Below are positions 9,239 through 17,945 of a stretch of DNA of 64,000 nt, one piece after another. Where the stretch lies: contig CAXMOP010000015.1 of NCBI GenBank assembly GCA_964195155.1, positions 11,170-75,169 of the forward strand, given 5' to 3'. Source of the DNA: JACZST01 sp964195155. GTDB taxonomy: Bacteria; Actinomycetota; Acidimicrobiia; Spongiisociales; UBA5794. The number at the start of each line of letters is the position of its first letter. The stretch's first letter is position 1. The notes under the pieces are model-generated. The model ran no database searches. It saw only the letters and a program-made list of their open reading frames with translations, and was not told the DNA's origin. Position numbers and translations under genes: made by a program.

Positions 9239-10131
9239 AGGCCTTCCAGACCCACGAGAGCCTCACGCACGGTCGCCACCGTCTCCTCCGACGGCGGTAC
9301 CAGCGGCAGCCGCGGCTCGCCGACGGCGTCCCAGGCCATCGACAGCCCCGCCTTGAGGGGCATCGGGCTCGGCTCGACAAACAGCGCGGTGAACAGTGGC
9401 ATGAGTCCCTGATGCAGACGATCGGCCTCGTCGTCCTTGTCCGCCAGTGCCGCCTCCACCATCGCCCGGATCTGGGCTCCGGCGAGATGGGCGGCCACCG
9501 AAACCACCCCGACGCCCCCGGCACGCACGATTTCGAGGGTCAGATCGTCCGACCCGGAGTAGACGGCGAACCCTTCCGGCAGCGCCGCGATCTGTGCGGT
9601 CGTCCAGGCGACGTCGTCGACGGCGTCCTTGACGGCAACGATGTTTGGATGGGCGGCGAGCCGCTGCAGCGTTTCGACTTCGATCAGCCGACAGGTTCGC
9701 CCGGGGATGTTGTACACCATGAGCGGCAGGTCTGTGGCGTCTGCGATCGCGGTCATGTGACGGAAGATGCCTTCCTGCGGCGGCTTCGAGTAGTACGGGG
9801 TCACCGCCATCACGGCGTGACAGCCGACCTCGGCGGCGCGCTCGGTGAGCTCGACCGACTCGCGCGTGTCGTAGGTGCCGGTGCCGGCGACCACGACCGC
9901 CCGATCACCGATGGCGTCGACCGCGGCGCGGTACAGCGCAACCTTCTCCACCGCGTTCAGGGTCGGCGACTCCCCGGTGGTGCCGCACACGACGACGCCG
10001 TCGGAACCTTGGCCGACCAGGTGATCGGCGAGTCGGGTGAAGGTCCCGAAATCGACCGATCCGTCCTCGTGAAACGGCGTGATGATGGCCGTGAGGACCG
10101 CGCCGAAGGGCGCTTCTGGTCGGTGCTCCAT
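9235..10131 (-). CDS. dapA: 4-hydroxy-tetrahydrodipicolinate synthase
   Basis: The 298-residue aldolase condenses pyruvate and aspartate semialdehyde in the lysine/diaminopimelate pathway. The family signatures CGTTGESPTL and YNIPGRT are present, and the Schiff-base lysine is in IVAVKDAVDD. I start at ATG 10131 because it gives the family N terminus (APFGAVLTAIITPF) and a TACCGT hexamer sits 7 nt upstream. It is first in an operon with rnj and divergent from the thioredoxin gene. dapB, acting next in the pathway, is 1 kb away. Confidence 0.95.
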   Translation of the reverse strand: MEHRPEAPFGAVLTAIITPFHEDGSVDFGTFTRLADHLVGQGSDGVVVCGTTGESPTLNAVEKVALYRAAVDAIGDRAVVVAGTGTYDTRESVELTERAAEVGCHAVMAVTPYYSKPPQEGIFRHMTAIADATDLPLMVYNIPGRTCRLIEVETLQRLAAHPNIVAVKDAVDDVAWTTAQIAALPEGFAVYSGSDDLTLEIVRAGGVGVVSVAAHLAGAQIRAMVEAALADKDDEADRLHQGLMPLFTALFVEPSPMPLKAGLSMAWDAVGEPRLPLVPPSEETVATVREALVGLEGL

Positions 10132-10138
10132 AGCGGCG

Positions 10139-10144
10139 ACGGTA
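10139..10144 (-). promoter_or_regulatory. -10 element TACCGT upstream of dapA-rnj
   Basis: Minus-strand TACCGT is 7 nt before the dapA ATG. It lies 16 bp from the oppositely oriented -10 of the thioredoxin gene, so the two promoters are back to back. Confidence 0.5.
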
Positions 10145-10160
10145 GCAGGCAGGGTCGAAG

Positions 10161-10166
10161 TAACCT
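10161..10166 (+). promoter_or_regulatory. -10 element TAACCT upstream of thioredoxin-TPR gene
   Basis: TAACCT is 7 nt before ATG 10174, with no Shine-Dalgarno sequence between; a leaderless start is likely. Confidence 0.5.
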
Positions 10167-10173
10167 CGCCCCC

Positions 10174-11007
10174 ATGAGCGTTGGCAAGGATGTCGATACG
10201 GCTGCGTTTTCCCAGGATGTGCTGCAACGCAGCCGCGAACTTCCGGTCATCGTCGACTTCTGGGCGGAATGGTGCCAGCCGTGCAAGGTGCTGAGCCCCG
10301 CCCTGGAAAAAGTCACCGAGGACGGTGAAGGCGCCTTCGAGCTCGTCAAGGTCGACGTCGACGCCAACCAGGAGCTGGCACAGCAGTACGCCGTCCAGGG
10401 CATCCCCACCGTTATCGCCTTTCGCGACGGCGAAGAGGTCTCCCGATTCACCGGTGCCCTGCCCGAGGCCGCGGTCGTCGACTGGGTGGCGACGGTCATG
10501 CCGGACGATCTCGACCGGATGGTGGACGAGGCCCGCACCGCACGAATCGACGGTGACGACTCGACTGCCGAGCACCTGTACCGACAGGCCCTCGATGCGC
10601 GATCGGATCACAGCGAGGCCGGTACGAGCCTTGCGGCCATGCTCATCGACCGGGGCGAGACCGATGAAGCACTGATCGTGCTCGGCCGGCTGGTGCCCGA
10701 CGCTGAGGTAGACCGGCTCCGGGCCGCGGCACGGGTCAGGGCCGGCTCCGGCCAGGACATCTCAGCGCTCAAAGCGCGTGTCGCAGCGGAGCCCGACAAC
10801 GGCAGGGCTCGCCTCGAGCTGGCTCGCGCCCTCGCCGCCCAAGCCGAGTACGAGCCGGCGCTCGATCAGCTGCTGGCCGAGGTGCGGCGGAAGGGTGAGC
10901 TTTCCGACGAGGCGCGCCTCGCCATGCTCGACATCTTCGAGCTCGTCGGCGCCGAGCACCCGCTCACCACGACGTATCGCCGACAGCTGGCAAGCGCCCT
11001 CTACTAG
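10174..11007 (+). CDS. Thioredoxin-domain protein with TPR-like C terminus (YbbN/CnoX-like)
   Basis: This 277-residue protein joins an N-terminal thioredoxin fold (VIVDFWAEWCQPC near residue 27, then the cis-proline GIPTVIAF) to an all-helical TPR-like region with repeated DxxxAExLYRQAL-type helices. This is the layout of YbbN/CnoX, a holdase that hands oxidised clients to GroEL. The active site is CQPC rather than the canonical CGPC but keeps both cysteines. The TAG stop is the terminal CTAG of a dispersed repeat element starting at 11004. Confidence 0.88.
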   Translation: MSVGKDVDTAAFSQDVLQRSRELPVIVDFWAEWCQPCKVLSPALEKVTEDGEGAFELVKVDVDANQELAQQYAVQGIPTVIAFRDGEEVSRFTGALPEAAVVDWVATVMPDDLDRMVDEARTARIDGDDSTAEHLYRQALDARSDHSEAGTSLAAMLIDRGETDEALIVLGRLVPDAEVDRLRAAARVRAGSGQDISALKARVAAEPDNGRARLELARALAAQAEYEPALDQLLAEVRRKGELSDEARLAMLDIFELVGAEHPLTTTYRRQLASALY

Positions 11008-11118
11008 GACGGCGTTGATCAATGACGAGTGCCCTGCACCGGCGCTCACTTGTGTTGCGGTGACTCGGTTTCTCCAGTCAGCGACGGCACGCTGGAGGAT
11101 TCCTGAGCACCCTCGTAG
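11004..11118. repeat. CTAG-ended inverted-repeat element, copy 1
   Basis: About 115 bp lie between the convergent thioredoxin and dapB genes. The left end is CTAGGACGGCGTTGATCAAT and the right end is a diverged inverted copy. The interior shares GCGGTGACTCGGTTTCTCC with the copies at 36758 and 56150. The TAG of the left end is the thioredoxin stop codon. It looks like a MITE-type element that may also act in termination. Confidence 0.75.
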
Positions 11119-11137
11119 GAGGATGCTGAGCAATCCG
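11116..11137. repeat. Truncated end of a second CTAG-type element
   Basis: TAGGAGGATGCTGAGCAATCC repeats the terminal sequence of the family right after copy 1. The rest of this second element is missing, and the dapB stop (TAG) follows within 10 bp. Confidence 0.65.
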
Positions 11138-11142
11138 GCGCC

Positions 11143-11910
11143 CTACGAGGAGCCCAGCTCGAGAACGGCCTCGAGCCCCACGGTCACGCCCGCATCCAAC
11201 GTGGCGACGCCGCGCACCGCGGCAAGCACGCCGGGGATGAACACGCTGCGATCGGTGGAGGTATGGCGAATGCTGAGGGTCTCCCCGGCGCCGCCGAACA
11301 TGACAATCTGGTCGGCAACGATGCCGGGAAGCCGAACGGCGTGGACCGGAACACCGGACACATCGGCGCCGCGTGCTCCCGGCACCAGCTCGGTCGATTC
11401 GGTCCGGCGATGCTGGTCGGCCGCCGCTGCGATCCGCTCTGCAGTGACCATTGCGGTACCGGAAGGAGCGTCGACTTTCTGATCGTGATGGAGCTCAATG
11501 ACCTCGGCGGCGGCGAAGTGCGGCGCGGCGATCTCGGCGAGACGCAATGCCACGATTGCGCCGACGGCGAAGTTGGGGACGATCAGACAGTTCGGCGGCC
11601 CGACGCTCCAGACCTCCGCTACCACGCTGATCCGCTCCGCATCGAACCCCGACGTTCCCACTACCGCATTCACCCCGAGCCGGTGCCACCGGTCGAGGTT
11701 GGCCATGACCACGTCGGGCACGGTGAATTCGACAACGACATCGGCCGATTGAACGGCGTCCGGATCGTCGCCGACCGTGTCGCCGGCGATCGTCGATCCG
11801 GCATGACCCGGGTCGTACAGCGGACCGAGCTCGAGGTCGTCGGCCTCGGCGATGGCCTCGGCGACCAGGACGCCCATGCGACCCCCGGCACCGGAGACCG
11901 CAACGATCAT
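11143..11910 (-). CDS. dapB: 4-hydroxy-tetrahydrodipicolinate reductase
   Basis: The 255-residue NAD(P)H-dependent reductase follows DapA in the lysine/DAP pathway. The Rossmann motif GAGGRMG is at the N terminus, and the catalytic signature ELHHDQKVDAPSGTA is in the middle. Length is normal. Its ATG overlaps the stop of the upstream M16 protease gene (ATGA), so the two are co-translated. The TAG stop lies in repeat-derived sequence. Confidence 0.95.
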   Translation of the reverse strand: MIVAVSGAGGRMGVLVAEAIAEADDLELGPLYDPGHAGSTIAGDTVGDDPDAVQSADVVVEFTVPDVVMANLDRWHRLGVNAVVGTSGFDAERISVVAEVWSVGPPNCLIVPNFAVGAIVALRLAEIAAPHFAAAEVIELHHDQKVDAPSGTAMVTAERIAAAADQHRRTESTELVPGARGADVSGVPVHAVRLPGIVADQIVMFGGAGETLSIRHTSTDRSVFIPGVLAAVRGVATLDAGVTVGLEAVLELGSS

Positions 11911-13157
11911 TTCACGAACTCTTCGAGATCCCCGACGTCGAATGGCCCCGTGGCGCCCAGGACATACGGTCCGCCGTAGGCGGCCCTGGCGACGTCGATC
12001 ACGTCGGCATTGGTGACGGCGTCGACCTTTGCCACGATCTGGTCGACTGAGAAGTGCTCGAGGCGGGTGATCTCGTTGCGACCGAGTCGATTCATTCGCC
12101 CGTCGGCATCCTCGAGGGACAGGGCGAGCGCACCCTGCACGTGGCCGCGGGCTCGCTCCAGCTCGTCATCGGTAATGCCGGTGTCCATGATCTTGTCGAA
12201 CTCCGCCCGGACCAGCTTCAGCACCTCGGCGGTCTGGCCGGGAGTGGTGCCAACGTACACGGCGCTGGCCCCACTGTCGGCAAACGGGCTGCGAAATGCA
12301 TGGACCGCGTAGGCGAGGCCGCGGCGCTCGCGGATCTCGCGGAACAGCCGGCTCGACATGCCGCCACCGAGGACGTGATCCGACACGATGAGGGCAAACC
12401 GGCGCTCGTCGTCTCGTTTGAGGCCGGGGCCACCGAAGACGAGGTGCGCCTGTTCGGTGTCGCGGCGAACCACCCCGACCCCCATTTCGGTTTTGAGATC
12501 GGTAAGGGAACGATCGATGTCGCCGCCTTCCCAGGCGCCGAAGTGCTCGGCAACGAGCTCGACCAACGCCCCGTGGTCGACCCTGCCCGCAACGGCCACG
12601 GTCGCCGAGTTCGGCGTGTACCGACGGCTCCAGTAGCCGCTGATCGTCTCGCGCGTCATTGCAGTGATCGAGTCCTTGGTCCCCAGGATCGGCGGCGCCA
12701 GGGGATGGGTCCCCCACATGGTGGTGACGAACTGCTCGTGGGCGACATCGGTGGGGTCATCCTCGTTCATGTTGATCTCTTCAAGGACCACCCCGCGTTC
12801 GAGGTCGATCTCTTCCTGGCGGAAGGCGGGGCGTTGCACCATCTCAGCAAGAATCTCCATCGTGGTCGTCAGGTCGGCGTCTCGGGCGCGTGCCCAGTAA
12901 CAGGTGTACTCCTTGGAGGTGAACGCGTTGTTTCGCGCCCCCATCGAATCAAAGGCTTCCGAGATTCGCTGGGCCGACCACGCATCGGAGCCCTTGAAGA
13001 GCAGGTGCTCGAGAAAGTGACTGGCCCCCGCCTCGACGGGCGTCTCGTCCCGACTGCCGGTGTTCACCCAGATGCCAATGGCGAGCGATCGCAACGACGG
13101 CATGTCCTGGGAAATGATGCGGAGCCCGTTGGGCAGCGTGGTGATGTCGTAATGCAT
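11907..13157 (-). CDS. M16 family zinc protease (processing-peptidase-like)
   Basis: This 416-residue single-unit M16 peptidase has the inverted zinc motif HFLEH at about residue 47, the distal glutamate region ERGVVLEEI, and the inactive-like C-terminal half with the GLAYAVHAF region. Bacterial relatives (Bacillus YmxG/MlpA type) often sit next to dapB/dapA, as here. The function is probably degradation or processing of small peptides in the cytoplasm. ATG 13157 is supported by TAACAT 8 nt upstream; the longer upstream frame is not family-like. Confidence 0.9.
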   Translation of the reverse strand: MHYDITTLPNGLRIISQDMPSLRSLAIGIWVNTGSRDETPVEAGASHFLEHLLFKGSDAWSAQRISEAFDSMGARNNAFTSKEYTCYWARARDADLTTTMEILAEMVQRPAFRQEEIDLERGVVLEEINMNEDDPTDVAHEQFVTTMWGTHPLAPPILGTKDSITAMTRETISGYWSRRYTPNSATVAVAGRVDHGALVELVAEHFGAWEGGDIDRSLTDLKTEMGVGVVRRDTEQAHLVFGGPGLKRDDERRFALIVSDHVLGGGMSSRLFREIRERRGLAYAVHAFRSPFADSGASAVYVGTTPGQTAEVLKLVRAEFDKIMDTGITDDELERARGHVQGALALSLEDADGRMNRLGRNEITRLEHFSVDQIVAKVDAVTNADVIDVARAAYGGPYVLGATGPFDVGDLEEFVK

Positions 13158-13165
13158 AGTCGGCG

Positions 13166-13171
13166 ATGTTA
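13166..13171 (-). promoter_or_regulatory. -10 element TAACAT upstream of M16 protease-dapB
   Basis: Minus-strand TAACAT lies 8 nt before the ATG of the M16 gene with no ribosome-binding site between, consistent with a leaderless operon mRNA. Confidence 0.5.
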
Positions 13172-13263
13172 GGACGGCGCCGGGGTTGCTCCCCCACCGG
13201 CAGAGAGAGGCTTGCCGGGCGTCGGTGGCGGACGATCCTGTTCGCGTAGGCTGCCGCGCGGCA

Positions 13264-13362
13264 ATGACGAATCCTCCCTCCATCGTCACGGACCGTCTCA
13301 TGTTGCGCCGGTGGCGGGCAAGCGATCGCGAGCCGTTTGTCGCGATGAAGGCGAATCCGTCG
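13264..13362 (+). pseudogene. N-terminal remnant of a GNAT acetyltransferase
   Basis: The open frame begins with TDRLMLRRWRASDREPFVAM, the classic start of RimJ/RimL-type GNAT N-acetyltransferases, but similarity stops after about 33 residues and the frame soon ends. The acetyl-CoA-binding part is absent. A TAGGCT hexamer remains upstream, at about 13245. It is probably a gene truncated by deletion against the methyltransferase gene. Confidence 0.55.
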
Positions 13363-13379
13363 CCACCCGCTCTACCGGA

Positions 13380-14018
13380 TCAGGAAGGCCCCTGGCTCAC
13401 CCCGATGAACAGAGCAACTCGGTAACTGAACTCGGTTTGCGGTGCCGATCCAACTCCGTCGAAGTAGAAGTCGAGGAGTCGCCAGGCGTCGGTGGCGTTT
13501 TCAAATGCAAACACCGTGTCGACAATCTCGACGCCAAAGCCGTGGCTCCTCCAGAACGCGGGCTCGGCGGAGATATCTTGCGGCGCCAGCGCACAGAACT
13601 CATCGTCGCCGGCATTGTCGACGATGACCAGCGGGCCACCCGGCTTGACCGCCCGGTGCAGCTCCTCGATGCCGGATGACGGGTCGAACGGGCCGCGGGA
13701 AAAGAAATAGGCCCACGTCGCATATGCCGCGTCGAGCGAGGCGTCTCGGAACGGCAACCTTTCCGCGTCGGCCTGGACCCAGGTGAGATGGCGGTTGGTG
13801 TCAACCATGCCCCTTGCCGGCTCGATGGCCACGATCCGCCGTGAGGGCCTGAGGAGCCGCTCGGCGGTGAAGCCGTCCCCGGCGCCAATGTCGGCGATCG
13901 TCCCGCCTGGGAGCAGACGATCGAGCCGCTCGATGACCAGGCCCGGCCGGTCCATGGCGGCTCGCTCGAGGGCGAAGAGGTCGGGATGGTCGATGCCGTA
14001 GAAGGGGATGATCGCCAC
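13380..14018 (-). CDS. Class I SAM-dependent methyltransferase
   Basis: This 212-residue protein has the Rossmann-type methyltransferase motif I IADIGAGDGFTAERLL near residue 40, an acidic motif II region (IVAIEPARGM), and the motif IV-like DAAYATWAYFF. It matches the Methyltransf_11 type. The substrate cannot be predicted. It lies 2 nt downstream of arfB on the same strand, so the two form an operon. Its 3' end abuts a truncated GNAT remnant. Confidence 0.8.
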   Translation of the reverse strand: MAIIPFYGIDHPDLFALERAAMDRPGLVIERLDRLLPGGTIADIGAGDGFTAERLLRPSRRIVAIEPARGMVDTNRHLTWVQADAERLPFRDASLDAAYATWAYFFSRGPFDPSSGIEELHRAVKPGGPLVIVDNAGDDEFCALAPQDISAEPAFWRSHGFGVEIVDTVFAFENATDAWRLLDFYFDGVGSAPQTEFSYRVALFIGVSQGPS

Positions 14019-14020
14019 GG

Positions 14021-14437
14021 TCAGTCCTCGAAGTCGGGGCGCTTGCGGAGCCGCTTCTGCTCCGAGCGCAGCCGTTTGGTCTTGAGTCTGCGCTGTTTGG
14101 CTCGGCGGCTTGGCCTGGTGGGTCGCCGCGGTGGCGGATCCGGGGCGAGGGCCGATTCGATGCGTTCACGAAGTCGCCGCTTGGCAATCTGCCTATTGCG
14201 CCACTGGGACCGGGAATCGTCGACCGTGACCGAGATCACCGAGTCGGCGAGTCGATCGAGCAGGCGAACTCGAGACGCCTCGTCGAAGGCGTCCGAAGAC
14301 GAGACATCGAAGCGGAGCACGACCTTGCTCGACGCCCGGTTGGCGTGTTGCCCACCGGGGCCACCGCTCGGCAGGAACGTCCAATCGAGCTCTCGAGCGG
14401 CAATCGTGGTGTCGTCGTTGATCCGCAGGTCGTCCAT
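14021..14437 (-). CDS. arfB: Alternative ribosome-rescue factor ArfB (RF-1 domain peptidyl-tRNA hydrolase)
   Basis: This 138-residue RF-1-domain protein carries the catalytic GGQ loop in SGGPGGQHANRASSKV, and ends in a long basic tail rich in R and K. In ArfB the tail inserts in the empty mRNA channel of stalled ribosomes while GGQ hydrolyses the peptidyl-tRNA. No codon-recognition domain is present, which separates it from RF1/RF2. It begins an apparent two-gene operon with the methyltransferase. Confidence 0.9.
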   Translation of the reverse strand: MDDLRINDDTTIAARELDWTFLPSGGPGGQHANRASSKVVLRFDVSSSDAFDEASRVRLLDRLADSVISVTVDDSRSQWRNRQIAKRRLRERIESALAPDPPPRRPTRPSRRAKQRRLKTKRLRSEQKRLRKRPDFED

Positions 14438-14521
14438 TCAGACAGTATTGCGTATCGAGTATCAGGTATTGAGACGCACCAGGTAGCAGGTGCCGACTAC
14501 CGACGCGATTTGACAGCCTCG

Positions 14522-14527
14522 TACAAT
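14522..14527 (+). promoter_or_regulatory. -10 element TACAAT upstream of the VWA/AAA operon
   Basis: TACAAT is 9 nt before ATG 14537. A TTGACA is also present at about 14510 but too close to serve as its -35. Confidence 0.5.
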
Positions 14528-14536
14528 GGACCGTTC

Positions 14537-16804
14537 ATGCGCGCCCACGACGAATCCGTTCTCAGCGAGGTGCTCCCGCCAGAAGATCGGGTGATCGAAG
14601 CGGTCGTTGCCCGCTATCAGCGTGTCGCGCCCGCAGTAACCCGCTTTGCGCGAACGATCTCCGGCAACGAGGACCTCAGGGTGCGGCTCGGCTCGCAGGC
14701 ATCGGCGTCCGCCGACGAGATCGTCATCGACCCCGGGGTGTTCCAGGCCGCCTACAGCCGCGCCGCCCCGGTGACGCCGACCGAGGTGGCCCTGACTTCG
14801 GCGCTGCACGAGGCGATCCACCTGATCGCCACCGACTTCGACGAGCAGCGCCCCATCCCGGACTCGTGGATGGCGCACCGCGAGAGCCTCGACAGCGACG
14901 GTGCCGATGCCCCGCCCCTGGCCGAGTTGACCACATACGAATGGACCGAACCCGAACCGACCGACGCCGACGACCACGATCCATACGTCCGCCAAGACCT
15001 CCCCACCGACGGCACCGTCTCCCTCCTCGATGCCTTGCACATGGTTGCGGGACCGGCCGCCGAGGCGATGTTCCTCTCCATCGAGGATGCCAGACAGGAG
15101 CGGAAGCACCTTGCTCCGTTCCCGGGCGCCCGTTCGGTGTTGTCGGATCTGTACCGGGCCGCAGTTCCCGGCGGCCTGGCGAGCGCCAGACCATTGGGAC
15201 AATTCGCCCTTGCCTGCTTTCTGATCGTTGGCGACTACCTCGACCGCGATGCATTGCAGCGCCGCGTCGAGCCCAACGTGGCACTTGCCATCGACGACGC
15301 CATGGCATTCCTCGGCCCTGTGCCCGATATCGAGGATCCGTGGACGGTCGGCGGCGTCGCCTTGCAGCTCATCGAGGTCGCCCGCATGCACGGCATCCTC
15401 ACCGAGGGTGCTGCTGCCGATTCTCCGCTCGGGCGCAGCGCCGGGCGCGAAGCGGACCAGGGCGCCATCGCCGAAGGCGTCGACGCGGTGCGGGTCATCA
15501 CCCCACCATTGGTCGACAAGGACTCCTACGAGCAGACCAGAAAGGCAGCCCAGACGGTATCGGCCGAACACGGCAAGCACGGTGAGGCCGACCAGGCCGG
15601 CGACCCGGCAACGGATCAGTTGATGCGGGTCTCATCCAGCCCGACCGTCTACCTACCAACGGGCCAGGCGGGCAAGTTGCTCGTCACCGACTTCCCGCGA
15701 TCCTTTGAGCGCTTCGGGCCCCAGGGACGGCAGCTGCTCGAAGCCGCGGCCGCAGAGTGGGGTGTTGCCCAACGCCGGGTGTCCGGTGAGTTGTATCCCC
15801 TCTTCCTGGCCAATCAGCGGCGAGGGTTGCGCAGCGGTTTCGATGCCGGAGATCTATCTCCGTACACGCCGTTGCTCCTCGGGGCGGGACTGTACGAGCG
15901 CATGTTCGAGCGCCGCGATCTGCCAAACCGGCGCTCCTACGGGGTCAGCCTCCTGGTCGACGGCTCGGCGTCGATGCTGCAACCACGCCAACTTCGCGCC
16001 GGGTGGAAGCGCCCCTGGGCCCTCGCGGCCGCCATCCTCGGCGCCTGGACGCTTGCCCGCCTCGCCGACGAGTTGCAGATCGAGTTCGAGGTCGCCATCT
16101 TCAACCGTGGCTTCGCCGCTGCTTCCGGCGACTCCGAGCGTTCCTTCATCGAGCGCCGATCGGCGGCCACCGGCGCCCTGCGGCGCACACAGGGCGGCGC
16201 GGCGGAACGCCTCACCCGCACCGTGAACCACTATCTCGTCAAGCGCTTCGCCGATCGGTGGCGGGTCCACGAGGACGTGCTCGCCGGCCTGTTCTGGATG
16301 GCCGCCTCGCCCCAGGATGCCGTTCGCGAAACAAAACGCGACCCGTCGGCTGGCCCGCCGCTTTCGATGTTCGAGAAGGCGTCGAACGTCGACGAGTTCA
16401 ACCTCGCCCACGCCGCCGAGCGGCTCTCGGCGCGCAATGTGTCGCATCGCATCATCGTGGTGCTCGCCGACGGCATGACCCGCGGTTCGGTACAGGCACT
16501 GGCCGCGACATCGTCCTCGATCGATCGCGGCGGGACCACCGTGCTCGGCATCGGCATCGGCGACGACACGGTCCAAGCCGCATACGCCAGGAACGCCGTG
16601 GTGCAGCAACCCGATGCCCTCGCCGCCGCCATGGTCAACGGCGTGCGATCTGCGCTGTTCCGTTCGATCACCGAGGGCGGCGGCGGGACCTGGTGGACCG
16701 AGGCCACCCAACCCGTTGCCGAACGAGCCGTCACCGAACGAGCCGTCACCGAACAAGCGGTCACCGACCGAACAATCATCAGAGCAAGCCGAGGAGAACA
16801 ATGA
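14537..16804 (+). CDS. HExxH / von Willebrand factor A domain protein (MoxR-associated type)
   Basis: The 755-residue protein has an N-terminal putative metallopeptidase segment with HEAIH at residues 91-95 (ALHEAIHLIATDF). A long middle region follows, and the C-terminal VWA domain has the MIDAS-like DGSAS (residues about 475-480) and an RIIVVLADGMTRGS strand. Family knowledge: HExxH plus VWA-like proteins (compare DUF2201) and CobT-like proteins pair with MoxR/CobS-type AAA ATPases. Here the ATPase gene follows with an ATGA overlap. A 15-bp repeat encodes the C-terminal AVTERAVTEQAVTDR stretch. The function is unknown; a cobaltochelatase role is unlikely because no cobalamin genes are nearby. 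Confidence 0.75.
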   Translation: MRAHDESVLSEVLPPEDRVIEAVVARYQRVAPAVTRFARTISGNEDLRVRLGSQASASADEIVIDPGVFQAAYSRAAPVTPTEVALTSALHEAIHLIATDFDEQRPIPDSWMAHRESLDSDGADAPPLAELTTYEWTEPEPTDADDHDPYVRQDLPTDGTVSLLDALHMVAGPAAEAMFLSIEDARQERKHLAPFPGARSVLSDLYRAAVPGGLASARPLGQFALACFLIVGDYLDRDALQRRVEPNVALAIDDAMAFLGPVPDIEDPWTVGGVALQLIEVARMHGILTEGAAADSPLGRSAGREADQGAIAEGVDAVRVITPPLVDKDSYEQTRKAAQTVSAEHGKHGEADQAGDPATDQLMRVSSSPTVYLPTGQAGKLLVTDFPRSFERFGPQGRQLLEAAAAEWGVAQRRVSGELYPLFLANQRRGLRSGFDAGDLSPYTPLLLGAGLYERMFERRDLPNRRSYGVSLLVDGSASMLQPRQLRAGWKRPWALAAAILGAWTLARLADELQIEFEVAIFNRGFAAASGDSERSFIERRSAATGALRRTQGGAAERLTRTVNHYLVKRFADRWRVHEDVLAGLFWMAASPQDAVRETKRDPSAGPPLSMFEKASNVDEFNLAHAAERLSARNVSHRIIVVLADGMTRGSVQALAATSSSIDRGGTTVLGIGIGDDTVQAAYARNAVVQQPDALAAAMVNGVRSALFRSITEGGGGTWWTEATQPVAERAVTERAVTEQAVTDRTIIRASRGEQ

Positions 16805-17793
16805 CCGACATCGTCACCTTCGAGGATCCGAACGGGCTCGGGAAGCCGATCGAGCTCCCGGCGGCCACGATCCCCAAGGACGTCACCGATTCCGAGCTCC
16901 GCCGTGGCCACATCCCCGAGCCCGACCCGTACTACGTCGATCTCGGCATGCTGTACCGGCTCGCCATGCTCGAACAGATCCGAGGGCGCCGCTTTGCGGG
17001 CATCCCGCTCCACCTCGCTCTTCGCGGGCACATGGGAACGGGAAAAGATCATGACCTCGAACAGTTCGCCGCAGTGCTGAAGCTCCCCTATTACCGCATA
17101 CCGCTGACCGGCGAGGTGCGAGACATCACGCTGATCGGGTCGGTGAAACTCCACGGCGACGGCAAGGGTGGCACGGAGAGCCGCTGGGAGGATGGGGACA
17201 TCACGCGGGCGTTGCGCGGCCCTGCCCTGGTCAATCTCTCCGAGCTGAATGCCGCAGGGGCCGAGACGTTGTTCGCCCTCCATGGCCTCCTCGACCGTCA
17301 CCAGGCACTCGAGCTTCCGACCGGTGAAATGGTGCGACTTCGCAACGACGTCAGGGTGTTTGGCACCATGAACCCCACCGACCTTCGCGACTACGCAGGC
17401 ACTCAAACCCTCAACAAGGCCTTTGCCGACCGCTGGATCATCTGGGAGAAGGACTTCCCCAGCGAGGATCAGCTCCAGGCGATGCTGCTGCGCCGTCACC
17501 CCGACATGCGCAAGGAACTGGTGGAGATGATTTCCAAACTCGCCGTCGAGATCAATGAGTCATTCGTCGCGGGCGACACCACGACCCGCGTCGAGACACC
17601 GATGAGCCTGCGGACCGTGCTCGACCGTCTCCCGGCCGGTCTCGAAATGTACGCCGAGGCCGAGGACCCGCTTCGCAGCGCCTGGGAGGAGATGGTGCTC
17701 CCCCACATCGATCCGTACGACCGTGACCACTACGAGACGGTGTGGGCAGCCGTCGTTCGCAAGGGTCCCGGCGGACTACCGTTTCCCGGCTGA
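16801..17793 (+). CDS. MoxR/CobS-like AAA ATPase with altered Walker motifs
   Basis: This 330-residue protein has the AAA core of the MoxR/CobS group, with RGHMGTGKDHD at residues about 74-84, VNLSELNAAGAE in the Walker B position, and FGTMNPTDLRDYAGTQTLNKAFADRW as sensor 1 and arginine-finger region. The Walker A threonine or serine after the lysine is replaced by aspartate, and the Walker B acidic pair reads Ser-Glu. Nucleotide binding may be weak, or the family may use a variant site. It overlaps the VWA gene and is presumably its chaperone-like partner. Confidence 0.75.
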   Translation: MTDIVTFEDPNGLGKPIELPAATIPKDVTDSELRRGHIPEPDPYYVDLGMLYRLAMLEQIRGRRFAGIPLHLALRGHMGTGKDHDLEQFAAVLKLPYYRIPLTGEVRDITLIGSVKLHGDGKGGTESRWEDGDITRALRGPALVNLSELNAAGAETLFALHGLLDRHQALELPTGEMVRLRNDVRVFGTMNPTDLRDYAGTQTLNKAFADRWIIWEKDFPSEDQLQAMLLRRHPDMRKELVEMISKLAVEINESFVAGDTTTRVETPMSLRTVLDRLPAGLEMYAEAEDPLRSAWEEMVLPHIDPYDRDHYETVWAAVVRKGPGGLPFPG

Positions 17794-17945
17794 CACTGCT
17801 GCCGATCCGTGACCCGTCACCTCGATAAAGGGGGAGCAATGATTTTGCCTCATGCTGCTGCGCCGCGGGCCGCTGCGGGCCCGGCTCAGCGGATAAGCTG
17901 CGATCCAGATGACACCAACCCGATCCCCGATCCGCTGAGGCACTA

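Noticed and set aside
14537..17793. Cobaltochelatase CobT/CobS
   Set aside because: No cobalamin genes are nearby, the VWA protein has an HExxH segment, and the ATPase has altered Walker motifs; only the general architecture matches.
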